Positions 19,554 to 28,348 of a DNA stretch of 53,827 bases are shown in pieces. Below the pieces are notes generated by a model that did not search any database, was not told the DNA's origin, and saw only the letters and a list, made by a program, of their open reading frames with translations. Source of the stretch: Methanosphaera cuniculi (GTDB taxonomy: Archaea > Methanobacteriota > Methanobacteria > Methanobacteriales > Methanobacteriaceae); the NCBI RefSeq assembly GCF_003149675.1, contig NZ_LWMS01000048.1, forward strand, positions 1 to 53,827, written 5' to 3'. Position numbers and translations under genes: made by a program. How positions within the stretch are numbered: the first letter of the stretch is position 1; every line of letters begins with the position of its first letter.

Positions 19554-20840
19554 TTATTCAAAATATTCTTCATCAACAACTTCTATTGTTTTTGTTCCTA
19601 TTTTAAATTCAATCATAAAATTAACAAGTTCTTTTCCATTAATTAATTCAATATTTGCAGATTTTGCTAATTCTTTTGCACCAGTTGAAAAATCAGATGT
19701 TGTTATGAAAATACCTGTATTTGCTGATTTTTCATATAAAGCTCCTATAAATTTATGAATTTCAGGTTTTTGAACATTGTTATTCCATCTTTTTGCCTGA
19801 AAATATATAGGATTTGTATTAAGACGTCCTAGATATATTATTCCATCAATTCCATTATCATGAGTTTTAGGAGTAAGTTCTCCATGATTGGGAGTAATTC
19901 CACTATAATCCATTTTCATTAGTAAATCATATACAATCTTTTCAAAAAATCTTGGATTACATGATTTCACTTTAGATGATAATTTTTCTGAAAGTGATTG
20001 ACTGCTTTTATTATCTTCTTCCTCTTTAGAATTTAAAAAATTATTTTCCGGTTGATTTATTAATTTTTTATCTTCCTTTTCTATTTTAGTTGAGATGACT
20101 GATTTTTTATCTTTATTCTTATCATTAGACTTATTTTTATTTTTATATTCTTTCTCTACAATGTTAATGAGGTCAGGATTATCAATATATTCTAAACCTT
20201 TTTGTGTTACATAATATTCTCCATTTTTATCATTTGAAATAAATTTTATATTTTTAAGATAAGCAACAGCAAAGTTTAGTCTAACATATAATGAAATTGT
20301 TTTTCCTCTAGTTAAAACACCCATTTCTTCATCAGAATAATTTAATTTTGATAAAATATCTAAATTCATATTTTTTCTATTAAAAGCATGATTTGGATTT
20401 TCGTTAAGATAATCTAATATAACTTTATAAAAAAATTGTCTTGAAGGAATATTGTAATAATTATCAATTTTTTTAATTATTTTATTTCTGTAGGTGTTTT
20501 CTTTTTTTATAATTGCTTCTTCTATTTCATGTTGAGGTTTATTTCTTTTCAGAATTTTGTTTTTTTCATGATCAAGATCATTCATAAAGATTAATCCATC
20601 TTTAGTAATTTGAAATTGATTATTGTTATTATAGCTTACATAATTTGTTTTAGAAATATAAAAAAGAGCATCTGTAGTTTCTTGAACAATACTATTTGGA
20701 TTATATTTTCTAAATCTCTCATTTTCCTGAAAAATGTTTATTATTTCATTTTCTGTTTTATTTTTATTATCAGAAAGAATTTCTAATGTAGGTAATAGAA
20801 GATCAGTATATTTCAGTTCATTTTCAAATTCAACTTTCAT
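19554..20840 (-). CDS. Mrr-like restriction endonuclease, single-unit form (428 residues)
   Basis: First gene of the three-nuclease operon. Residues 8-90 are the Mrr N-terminal winged helix (ELKYTDLLLPTLEIL) and ~115-225 the second module (RQFFYKVILDYLNENPNHAFNRKN). A polar Lys/Asn/Ser linker covers ~225-285. The nuclease domain begins near residue 293, with D332 in NGIDG and Q348/K350 in FQAKRW. It is the most diverged copy in the catalytic domain but its first unit closely resembles unit 1 of the 1045-residue protein. It may therefore be the parental architecture. 44 bases separate it from the next gene. Confidence 0.82.
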   Translation of the reverse strand: MKVEFENELKYTDLLLPTLEILSDNKNKTENEIINIFQENERFRKYNPNSIVQETTDALFYISKTNYVSYNNNNQFQITKDGLIFMNDLDHEKNKILKRNKPQHEIEEAIIKKENTYRNKIIKKIDNYYNIPSRQFFYKVILDYLNENPNHAFNRKNMNLDILSKLNYSDEEMGVLTRGKTISLYVRLNFAVAYLKNIKFISNDKNGEYYVTQKGLEYIDNPDLINIVEKEYKNKNKSNDKNKDKKSVISTKIEKEDKKLINQPENNFLNSKEEEDNKSSQSLSEKLSSKVKSCNPRFFEKIVYDLLMKMDYSGITPNHGELTPKTHDNGIDGIIYLGRLNTNPIYFQAKRWNNNVQKPEIHKFIGALYEKSANTGIFITTSDFSTGAKELAKSANIELINGKELVNFMIEFKIGTKTIEVVDEEYFE

Positions 20841-20908
20841 TATTTTTAAAACCTCATTATTATTTTTAATCAGTCATTTTTTTTTCTATATATTATTTTT
20901 TCATTTTT

Positions 20909-20944
20909 CTAAGATTATAATTTATGTTTTATAAAATATCTTAG
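20909..20944 (-). promoter_or_regulatory. Inverted repeat at the probable promoter of the Mrr operon
   Basis: CTAAGAT at 20909-20915 and ATCTTAG at 20938-20944 form a perfect 7-bp inverted repeat. The 22-base AT-only interval contains TTTATAAAAC-like text on the + strand, suitable for a TATA element. It lies 69-104 bases upstream of the first Mrr gene. It could be an operator or a cruciform; chance cannot be excluded in such AT-rich DNA. Confidence 0.3.
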
Positions 20945-21107
20945 TTTTAGATAAAGTATTATATATTGTAAAAGATAAAAGTTAGAAATTATAAAATTTA
21001 ATTTATAGAATATAAATAGAATAATAAAACAATTTAATTATAATAAATTTTTTAGAAAAGAGAACATAATTTTTAAGGAAAATTTATTTTTTTTATATAA
21101 TGATAAT

Positions 21108-23612
21108 ATGATAATTTTAAGACGTAATAAGAAGGTAATTGAGGTTTATCCTATTGGATCTCCTAAAGGTGCTTTAAATCATAGACGTGAACCATTGTTT
21201 TTTGGCTATTTTAAGTTAGTTGATGTTGATGGTAAGATTAGACCACAACGTTTTATTATACGCCAGGATAATGTTGAAACTTTTAAATCTCCTAAGGAAC
21301 TTATTAAGATTTTACGTAAACAGAAGATTTTATTAGCAACTAAAGATGAGGAACTTGAAGAGATGTTAAATTCTCTTAATATTGCATATCAGTATGCTAA
21401 TATTTGTCGTCATTGTACATTTGATGGATATATTACACTCCTTAGGAAGGATGATTCATATAAGTTATATGATGAGTATATCTGTAAAAATTGTGCAGAA
21501 AAAGAAATTAAGCGTGTGATGGATTTACGTGGTTATAGTAGTGTGTCTTATCCTCGTTTTAAGAAGCTTCTTGATGAAACTCATAATCTTGAAAAAGTTC
21601 TTAGTATGTTTGATCCTAAGTTTAATCCAATTAAGCATGATAAACTTACAATATATGATAAGATACGGGTAAAAAAGAAGAATTATCCAAAAATATCTGT
21701 TAAACAACTTAAACTTCCAAATAAATTTAAAAATATATTAAGCAAACGTGTAAAACACTTGCTTCCTGTACAGATACTATCTCTTAATGCAGGATTACTA
21801 AGTGGTGAAAATCAGCTTGTTGTATCAGCAACTGCTTCTGGTAAAACATTAGTTGGAGAACTTGCTGGAATTCCTAAAGCAATGAGAAAACAGAAATTCA
21901 TTTATATCACACCACTAGTTGCACTTGCAAACCAGAAATATCGTGATTTTAAGGCACAGTATTCAAAGCTTGGACTTAAAGTTGCAATAAAGGTAGGGTC
22001 AAATCGTGTGAAAGCTAAAGGTGAATTAACTCTTAAAAATAAGTCAGTAAAAGATGCTGATATTATTGTTGCAACATATGAAGGACTTGACTTTATGCTA
22101 AGAGCAGGTCATTCAAATCAACTTAAAAATCTTGGATGTGTTGTAATTGATGAAATTCACATGCTTGATGCAGAAGAAAGAGGTCCAAGACTTAATGGAC
22201 TTGTTCAACGTCTTATTTCAATGTTTCCAAAAGCACAGCTTATAGGTCTTTCAGCTACTATTAAAAATCCAAAACAAATAGCTAGTGATTTTAATATGAA
22301 TCTAGTTGAATATAAAGAAAGACCAGTACCACTAGAACGTCATCTTATATTTGCAAAATCTGAGTATGAAAAACGTAACTTACTTGCAGAACTTGCTAAA
22401 AAAGAATATGATAGAAAATCATCTAAAGGGTTTAGAGGACAAACTATTATATTTACAAATTCCCGTCGTAAAACACACCAGATAGCACAAAGTGTAGAAA
22501 AAAAGGGAATAACTACAGCAGCATATCATGCAGGTTTATCATATGCAAAGAAAGTAAAAATAGAAAAAGACTTTGCAGCTCAGAAGATATCAACAGTTGT
22601 AACAACAGCAGCACTAGCAGCTGGTGTGGATTTCCCAGCATCACAGGTATTATTTGAAACACTACGTATGGGTAATGATTGGCTTACAAATAATGAATTT
22701 TCACAGATGATAGGACGTGCAGGACGACCAACATATCATGATATAGGACGAGTATACCTGATACCAGAACTTAACAAGGAATTTGATGGGGTATCTGAAG
22801 AACGTATTGCAATTGATTTGCTTGATAGTGATGTTGATAATATTAATGTTGAATATACAGAAGATGATCTTTATGAACAAGTACTTGCTGATATTTCAGC
22901 TATGCAGAATATAAGTGTTGATGATCTTAAAAAACGTTATACTAACATTGAAGCTCCAATACTATTTGATGAAGTGATGGATAAATTAGTAGATGTTAAA
23001 TTAATACAACATTCAAAAAATGATAAACAACTTTATCATCCCACACGTTATGGTAGAGCAGTTTCAATGTCATTTCTTAAGATATATAAGGCTGAATATA
23101 TTAGAACTCATCTTAAGCAACATCCACTTATTACAGTTGAAAATATTGAACCTTTTGAAAGTGCATATCTAGCTAACAGGATAATTAATAGACTTTCAAG
23201 TATTCTTAAAACTAATGTAAGTTCAAGGCTTTTTGCTGATTCAACTCGTGATATTATTACAACAGGTGAGGTTATTGCAAAACTTGACCCACAATATGCT
23301 GATAAACTCATCACATTACAGATGGATTTCTTATCTTGTAGTTGTAAAGAAAAACCTTTCTGTAACTGTTTTGAGGTAAATATATCTGATAAGATAATAC
23401 ATCAACGTCTTAATGGGTGGAGTCCTGATCGTATAAGTAAGTATTTTATGACAAACTATGATATTCACATCTATCCTGGTGATATTTTCACATGGCTTGA
23501 TCAAGTAATTCGTACACTTGATGCAATATCACGTATTGCTTTAGCATTTAATAATAAGAAAACTAGTAATTTTACAAAAAGTTTAATTAAAAAAATAGAA
23601 CGAGGAAAATAA
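21108..23612 (+). CDS. Ski2-like superfamily 2 DEAD/DEAH-box helicase with zinc-binding clusters
   Basis: An 834-residue archaeal helicase. The N-terminal ~200 residues carry a C100xxC103/C126xxC129 zinc ribbon. The motor shows SATASGKT (240-247), DEIH (348-351), SAT (382-384) and QMIGRAGRP (533-541), the Ski2/Hel308 style. A C-terminal cluster with Cys744, 746, 752 and 754 could bind a second metal. Archaeal homologues are widespread and their role (RNA or DNA remodelling) is unsettled. The gene is divergent from the Mrr operon across 267 bases. It is a core archaeal family, so a defence link is not implied. Confidence 0.85.
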   Translation: MIILRRNKKVIEVYPIGSPKGALNHRREPLFFGYFKLVDVDGKIRPQRFIIRQDNVETFKSPKELIKILRKQKILLATKDEELEEMLNSLNIAYQYANICRHCTFDGYITLLRKDDSYKLYDEYICKNCAEKEIKRVMDLRGYSSVSYPRFKKLLDETHNLEKVLSMFDPKFNPIKHDKLTIYDKIRVKKKNYPKISVKQLKLPNKFKNILSKRVKHLLPVQILSLNAGLLSGENQLVVSATASGKTLVGELAGIPKAMRKQKFIYITPLVALANQKYRDFKAQYSKLGLKVAIKVGSNRVKAKGELTLKNKSVKDADIIVATYEGLDFMLRAGHSNQLKNLGCVVIDEIHMLDAEERGPRLNGLVQRLISMFPKAQLIGLSATIKNPKQIASDFNMNLVEYKERPVPLERHLIFAKSEYEKRNLLAELAKKEYDRKSSKGFRGQTIIFTNSRRKTHQIAQSVEKKGITTAAYHAGLSYAKKVKIEKDFAAQKISTVVTTAALAAGVDFPASQVLFETLRMGNDWLTNNEFSQMIGRAGRPTYHDIGRVYLIPELNKEFDGVSEERIAIDLLDSDVDNINVEYTEDDLYEQVLADISAMQNISVDDLKKRYTNIEAPILFDEVMDKLVDVKLIQHSKNDKQLYHPTRYGRAVSMSFLKIYKAEYIRTHLKQHPLITVENIEPFESAYLANRIINRLSSILKTNVSSRLFADSTRDIITTGEVIAKLDPQYADKLITLQMDFLSCSCKEKPFCNCFEVNISDKIIHQRLNGWSPDRISKYFMTNYDIHIYPGDIFTWLDQVIRTLDAISRIALAFNNKKTSNFTKSLIKKIERGK

Positions 23613-23661
23613 ATAAAAAAAAAGTAGAGTAATAAAAAAAATGGGCTAATTAACTTTAATT

Positions 23662-24366
23662 TTAAATTAGTCTTTTTATTACATCTATTATATCTTCTTG
23701 TGCTTTATTTAGAAGATTAAGTCCGAGTTCTTCATCTATCATGATGCCCTCAGCTTCCACAATTTGTGCTTCTTCATCTATTAAGGGCTCATTTTCACGT
23801 GCTTCTTTTAATCCTACCATTCCCACTTCTGGATTTAGATCAAAATTAGTATGTTCTTCTATCATTGTATCATCAATTATTCCAAGAACTTTTCCCATTG
23901 ATAATTCACCAGTACATGCATGTGGTCCTTCATTTTCAATGATTGAATTGTTAAATATTATTTGAAGTTGTGTTTCATCTGCAATATATTTGAGACTATC
24001 TATTATTTGATTGTTTCCACCATGTCCATTTACGATTATTACTGTTTTTATATCTAGCATGTCGCGTATATTTTTTAGTTGTGGTATTATCTGATCATCT
24101 ATAAGTTCATCTTTATCTAGGTGAATTCCATGTTTTACATAGTCATATTCTGTTGCTCCATAGAATATTCCTAGAAATGTTGCACCTGTTTTTATTGATA
24201 CATTTAATGCTACAGTTGCTGCTATTTTTGAGTCTGTATCTATTGGTAATGCTGTTCCATGGTTTTCTCTGTGTGATCCTAGTGCTATTATTCCTATTTT
24301 ATGGACTTCTTGGGATATTACATTTCCTGAGTTATATTTTAGTTTTATATTGTTTTTGTTTTTCAT
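23662..24366 (-). CDS. arfB: 2-amino-5-formylamino-6-ribosylaminopyrimidin-4(3H)-one 5'-monophosphate deformylase
   Basis: Creatininase-family metal enzyme that removes formate in the archaeal route from GTP to riboflavin and F420. Visible ligands and motifs are ALGSHRENHGTALPIDTD, VNGHGGNNQ and the ACTGELSMG glutamate. The C-terminal NPEVGMVGLKEA is also typical of ArfB. Length is 234 residues. A TAGGAG ribosome binding site lies ahead of the ATG. The PUA-protein gene lies 18 bases upstream and is probably co-transcribed. Confidence 0.9.
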   Translation of the reverse strand: MKNKNNIKLKYNSGNVISQEVHKIGIIALGSHRENHGTALPIDTDSKIAATVALNVSIKTGATFLGIFYGATEYDYVKHGIHLDKDELIDDQIIPQLKNIRDMLDIKTVIIVNGHGGNNQIIDSLKYIADETQLQIIFNNSIIENEGPHACTGELSMGKVLGIIDDTMIEEHTNFDLNPEVGMVGLKEARENEPLIDEEAQIVEAEGIMIDEELGLNLLNKAQEDIIDVIKRLI

Positions 24367-24384
24367 AGTTTAATAAACACACTC

Positions 24385-24864
24385 CTATATTTCTAGTGTC
24401 CAGATTGGATCTCCTACATAATGGAGGTTTTTTATAGCTTTTCCTTTGTTGTTTTCTACCATTTCAGGTCCTGTAATTAGTGCTGTTCCTATTGCTAGTG
24501 GTTTATGGTGTTGTTCATCGACTATTACTACTGTGTCACCTTCTGTAATTGTGTCTTGTGCATCTACTATTCCTGGTGACATGATGTCTGCTCCTTTTAT
24601 TACAAAGTTTATTGCTCCCATATCAACTACTACTTCATTTTCGATTGTCTTTTGATTTAGTATTGCTTTTAGTGTTGGGATTATTTTATCTTCTGTTTGC
24701 ATTAGTAGTGGTTCACCATCTATTAGGTAGATGTCTGGCATGTCTTCTACTTTTATATATTCTACTTGTGATTTTTTTGGTATTATGTTTTCATATATTC
24801 CAAGTTGATTTTTAATTTCTTTTATTTTTTTATTTTTTAGAAAGTTTCTTTTTTTAGTTTTCAT
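24385..24864 (-). CDS. PUA-domain RNA-binding protein, archaeal MCT-1-like
   Basis: A 159-residue protein with an N-terminal basic alpha/beta domain (DUF1947/pre-PUA type) and a C-terminal PUA domain. The latter carries VVVDMGAINFVIKGADIMSPGI and the GDTVVIVDEQHHKPLAIGTA strand pair. Relatives act in translation initiation or rRNA/tRNA processing. The ATG at 24864 is chosen because GTGAG lies a few bases upstream; an in-frame GTG at 24879 would overlap this site. It heads a two-gene transcript with arfB. Confidence 0.82.
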   Translation of the reverse strand: MKTKKRNFLKNKKIKEIKNQLGIYENIIPKKSQVEYIKVEDMPDIYLIDGEPLLMQTEDKIIPTLKAILNQKTIENEVVVDMGAINFVIKGADIMSPGIVDAQDTITEGDTVVIVDEQHHKPLAIGTALITGPEMVENNKGKAIKNLHYVGDPIWTLEI

Positions 24865-25072
24865 TATTATCTCACGCACTTATTTGTAAATTTTTTTTTC
24901 TTTTGATAATTATTTTTTTTATAGTTTTTATAGTATAAAAGTTTATTATGTTATTTATATATAAATAGTAGTATAATACATTAAATCATTATTTTATGTT
25001 TTTTGGATTTTTATATGCATGCAATAAAAAAAATAGTAATATTTTTATATTATAAAGTATTAAATAGATACA

Positions 25073-25082
25073 TTTAAATATA
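25073..25082 (+). promoter_or_regulatory. Candidate TATA box for the LSm gene
   Basis: TTTAAATATA lies about 50 bases before the GTG start of the LSm gene. That position predicts a short leader holding the AAGGTGA ribosome binding site at 25117. The call rests on sequence and spacing only. Confidence 0.3.
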
Positions 25083-25122
25083 ATTCAAAACATATAATAG
25101 ATATATATTATTGATAAGGTGA

Positions 25123-25374
<252 letters not shown>

Positions 25375-25381
25375 TTAGTTA

Positions 25382-25411
25382 AAGGACATTTCTTTAGAAT
25401 TAATCGTCCTT
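25382..25411 (+). terminator. Small inverted repeat just after LSm
   Basis: AAGGAC (25382-25387) and GTCCTT (25406-25411) pair across 18 bases, beginning seven bases after the LSm stop. The following sequence is ATT and an A-run rather than a long T-run. It could be an RNA-stabilising 3' hairpin or part of a processing signal. Confidence 0.35.
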
Positions 25412-25493
25412 ATTAAAAAAGAACTTTCTTATTTATTATTTTTATTAACATAAATAAGATTTATTTGGAGATATAAACGATCGTATATCTAAG

Positions 25494-25525
25494 GAATAAG
25501 ATTTTAGTCTTATTCTCTTTTTTTA
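25494..25525 (+). terminator. Hairpin plus T-run between LSm and L37e
   Basis: A perfect 8-bp stem, GAATAAGA (25494-25501) with TCTTATTC (25508-25515), has a 6-base loop and leads into TC and seven T. It looks like an intrinsic terminator or an attenuator ahead of L37e. Just upstream, a near-palindrome centred on GATC spans 25469-25490. Confidence 0.5.
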
Positions 25526-25598
25526 TACCTTTTTTTAATTAAAAAGGTTTTATTTATAATAATTATTTATTTTTATTAATTATATTGGAGGAGATACT

Positions 25599-25784
25599 GT
25601 GAAAGGAACACCATCATTTGGGAAACGTAATAAAATCAATCACGTAAGATGTAGAAGATGTGGTAGAAACGCATACAATGCAACTAAAAAGTTCTGTGCT
25701 TCATGTGGTTTTGGAAGATCCAAAAGACTAAGAAGATACAGTTGGCAAAATAAAAAACCTACAACACGTCAAAGATTAAAATAG
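25599..25784 (+). CDS. rpl37e: 50S ribosomal protein L37e
   Basis: Small zinc-binding ribosomal protein of archaea and eukaryotes. The 61-residue product has the C-x2-C...C-x2-C finger in [20 protein letters not shown] and a basic tail with [13 protein letters not shown]. It starts at GTG, fixed by the strong GGAGGAGA ribosome binding site. It lies downstream of LSm, a conserved archaeal pair. Confidence 0.96.
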   Translation: MKGTPSFGKRNKINHVRCRRCGRNAYNATKKFCASCGFGRSKRLRRYSWQNKKPTTRQRLK

Positions 25785-26096
25785 ATAAGATGAAATAATT
25801 CTTATCTTTTAAACCATTTTTTTTAAAGTAGTATCAAAAGGTCTTATAATTATTACTTTTATTTTATAAATACTAAAAATTTCTTTTTTTTAAAAATATT
25901 TAATTTTCATAAAAAAATAACACTAATTTTTCTATTAATATTATTATTATTAAATAAAATAAGTACTTCTCTTTTTTTTAGATTTAACTACTATTTTTTT
26001 ATATAAAATAATTTTTTGAATAATTTTTATAATAAATAGAAAAATAGGTATATTACTTTAAACAAATTATATAAATAGATTATAAAATAATGAATA

Positions 26097-26220
26097 AAAA
26101 GAATAATGGGATATTAAGTTAATATAAAAATTTTTACACAAAAAAATAAATGACGCGAAAAAAAGTATAAAATTACATAATAAAAAAAAATAAGTATAAA
26201 AAAAGTAGAATATCCCCCCT
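26097..26220 (+). ncRNA. Candidate small RNA or long pycB leader
   Basis: GGGATATT at 26108-26115 is perfectly complementary to AATATCCC at 26209-26216. They would close a ~109-base element in DNA that otherwise has almost no G or C. A TATA-like ATTATATAAAT lies near 26066-26076, about 25 bases before the proposed start. The interior is A-rich, so internal structure is weak. It could instead be the start of a long pycB leader. Confidence 0.3.
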
Positions 26221-26250
26221 CAAAAGAGATAAAAAAATATAAAAGGAATT

Positions 26251-26260
26251 CTTTTTATAA
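26251..26260 (+). promoter_or_regulatory. Candidate TATA box for pycB
   Basis: CTTTTTATAA lies about 45 bases upstream of the pycB ATG and is followed by AT-only DNA. The predicted start near 26282 leaves a short leader containing TAGGTGTTG. Confidence 0.3.
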
Positions 26261-26301
26261 AAAAAACTTTTTTAACAAAAAAAATAACAGTAGGTGTTGT
26301 A

Positions 26302-28011
26302 ATGGCAAAAGTAAAAATAATCGAAACAGCCTTACGTGATGCTCACCAATCATTAATCGCAACAAGAATGAGAACAGAAGATATGGTGCCAATCCTTCAA
26401 GATATGGATAAAGTAGGCTATTTTTCACTAGAAGCATGGGGAGGAGCAACCTTTGATACATGTATCAGATTCCTAAATGAAGATCCATGGGAAAGACTCA
26501 GAGTATTTAAAGAAAACCTAAAAAACACTCCAATACAAATGCTACTAAGAGGACAAAACCTAGTAGGATACAAACACTACGCAGATGATGTAGTAGAAGA
26601 ATTTGTAGCAAAATCATATGAAAATGGAGTAGATATCTTTAGAATATTTGATGCACTAAATGATATTAGAAACATGCAAACAGCAATAAAAACAGCAAAA
26701 GATGTAGGTGGATATGTACAAGGAACAATAAGCTACACAATAAGCCCAGTACATACAATAGATACATATGTAGAATTTGCAAAACAACTAGAAGAATTAG
26801 ATTGTGATGCAATAACAATAAAAGATATGGCAGGACTTATAACACCATCAATGGCACGTGATCTAATCACAGCACTAAAAGATGAAGTAAGTCTTGATGT
26901 AAACTTACACAGTCACTGTACTAGTGGAATGACACTCATGAGCTATGAAGCAGCAATAGAAGCTGGAGTAGACATGCTTGATACTGCAATATCACCATTT
27001 TCAGGTGGAACATCACAACCACCAACAGAAAGTGTAGTAGCAGCACTACAAGGAACAAAATATGACACAGGAATAAATCTTGAAAGTTTAACACCTGTAA
27101 AAGAATACTTTGTAGAACTAGATGAAAAATACAAAGCATTACTTGATCCACTATCATCAAAAGTAGATGCAGATGTACTACTCTATCAAGTACCTGGTGG
27201 AATGCTATCAAATCTTGTATCACAACTAAAACAACAAGATGCTATAGATAAATATGATGATGTACTAGATGAAATACCAAAAGTACGAGAAGACCTTGGA
27301 TACCCACCACTTGTAACACCAACAAGTCAAATTGTAGGAGTACAAGCTGTAATGAATGTACTAACAGGTGAAAGATACTCAAACATCACAAAAGAAGTAA
27401 AAGATTATCTACGTGGATTATACGGAAAACCACCAGCACCAATAAACCAAGACTTATATAAAAAAGCAAATGGTGATGAAGAACCTGTAACAGGAAGACC
27501 AGCAGACTTACTTGAACCTGAACTTCCAGAAGCACGTAAAAAACTTGAAGATGAAAAACTAATGAATAAAGAAGAAGATCTTCTAACATACGTACTTTAT
27601 CCAACAGTAGCAGAAAAATTCCTAAAAGGTGAAGCTGTAGCTGAAGAAATACCAGAACCAAACAAAATAGAATATGCACCAACATCCATACCAACATCAT
27701 ATGATGTAGAAGTAGATGGAGAAACATTTAATGTAAAAGTACTTCCAACAGGATACATGGAAATGGAACCAGCATCTGAGAAAATCAAAGGATCAGTTGA
27801 AGGTGGACTTCAAGCAGCAATGCAAGGAATGATTGTAAAACTCAAAGTAAACAAAGGAGATAAAGTAGAAATCGGAGATACAGTAGCAGTACTAGAAGCT
27901 ATGAAAATGGAAAATGATGTAAAATCCGATAAAGCAGGAGAAGTAACAGATATCTTCATATCAGAAGGAGATACAGTAGAAAAAGATGAAGTACTTATGG
28001 TAATAAAATAA
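26302..28011 (+). CDS. pycB: Pyruvate carboxylase subunit B (carboxyltransferase plus biotin carrier)
   Basis: Makes oxaloacetate from pyruvate with subunit A, feeding aspartate and the incomplete reductive TCA branch in methanogens. Residues ~1-300 form the carboxyltransferase TIM barrel with ETALRDAHQSLIATRM, DIFRIFDALND, TIKDMAGLITP and NLHSHCTSGMT. The C-terminal ~80 residues are a biotinyl domain with the lysine in LEAMKMENDV. The 569-residue length matches the family. The A subunit (biotin carboxylase) is not nearby. Confidence 0.94.
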   Translation: MAKVKIIETALRDAHQSLIATRMRTEDMVPILQDMDKVGYFSLEAWGGATFDTCIRFLNEDPWERLRVFKENLKNTPIQMLLRGQNLVGYKHYADDVVEEFVAKSYENGVDIFRIFDALNDIRNMQTAIKTAKDVGGYVQGTISYTISPVHTIDTYVEFAKQLEELDCDAITIKDMAGLITPSMARDLITALKDEVSLDVNLHSHCTSGMTLMSYEAAIEAGVDMLDTAISPFSGGTSQPPTESVVAALQGTKYDTGINLESLTPVKEYFVELDEKYKALLDPLSSKVDADVLLYQVPGGMLSNLVSQLKQQDAIDKYDDVLDEIPKVREDLGYPPLVTPTSQIVGVQAVMNVLTGERYSNITKEVKDYLRGLYGKPPAPINQDLYKKANGDEEPVTGRPADLLEPELPEARKKLEDEKLMNKEEDLLTYVLYPTVAEKFLKGEAVAEEIPEPNKIEYAPTSIPTSYDVEVDGETFNVKVLPTGYMEMEPASEKIKGSVEGGLQAAMQGMIVKLKVNKGDKVEIGDTVAVLEAMKMENDVKSDKAGEVTDIFISEGDTVEKDEVLMVIK

Positions 28012-28043
28012 ATTACTTCATAAAATTAAATACTCTCCTTTTT

Positions 28044-28067
28044 AACCACCTAAACTCTTTTTTTTCT
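28044..28067 (+). terminator. C-rich block plus T-run after pycB
   Basis: TAACCACCTAAACTC followed by eight T starts 33 bases after the pycB stop. It has no hairpin and is of the same style as the ends of purQ and SRP19. Confidence 0.4.
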
Positions 28068-28081
28068 TATAATATTAAATA

Positions 28082-28145
28082 AAAAAACATATATCTGAAA
28101 AATGTATTACAGTATTACATTATGATGTATTACAGTATTACAAAT
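28082..28145. repeat. 64-base direct repeat, copy 1, with four GTATTACA octamers
   Basis: Octamers lie at 28104, 28112, 28127 and 28135: two head-to-tail pairs separated by TTATGAT. Each octamer contains GTA-T-TAC, a short dyad. Copy 2 lies exactly 184 bases further and differs at two positions by eye. Confidence 0.85.
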
Positions 28146-28265
28146 ATGTGATCTTACATTTTTTAACATCAATGCTAATTTTTATCATAATTTTAACAAT
28201 TTCATATTGGAAATTTGTATTTACTGTGTTATCTAATAATAATAATTATTTATTTATATAATAAT

Positions 28266-28329
28266 AAAAAACATATATCTAAGAAATGTATTACAGTATT
28301 ACATTATGATGTATTACAGTATTACAAAT
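28266..28329. repeat. 64-base direct repeat, copy 2, with four GTATTACA octamers
   Basis: Octamers lie at 28288, 28296, 28311 and 28319 in the same spacing as copy 1. The flanking ACATATATCT and ACAAAT are shared too, so the whole 64-base unit was duplicated, not only the octamers. Confidence 0.85.
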
Positions 28330-28348
28330 CCTCATTGCTCATAATTTA

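Larger units (their letters stand above)
25785..26301. other. Long AT-rich intergenic region between L37e and pycB
   Basis: This 517-base stretch has no convincing coding frame. It contains mostly A/T runs, a candidate small RNA (about 26097-26220) with its own TATA-like element, a C6 tract near 26214, and the pycB promoter and ribosome binding site (TAGGTG) at the end. Confidence 0.6.

Noticed and set aside
21108-23612. Helicase as part of the neighbouring Mrr defence operon
   Set aside because: It is divergently transcribed across 267 bases and belongs to a family widespread in archaea, so adjacency alone does not support a system.
25785-26301. tRNA or other GC-rich structured RNA gene
   Set aside because: No T-loop or acceptor-stem pattern is present, and tRNA genes in AT-rich archaea would stand out by G/C content. 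None was seen elsewhere in the window either.
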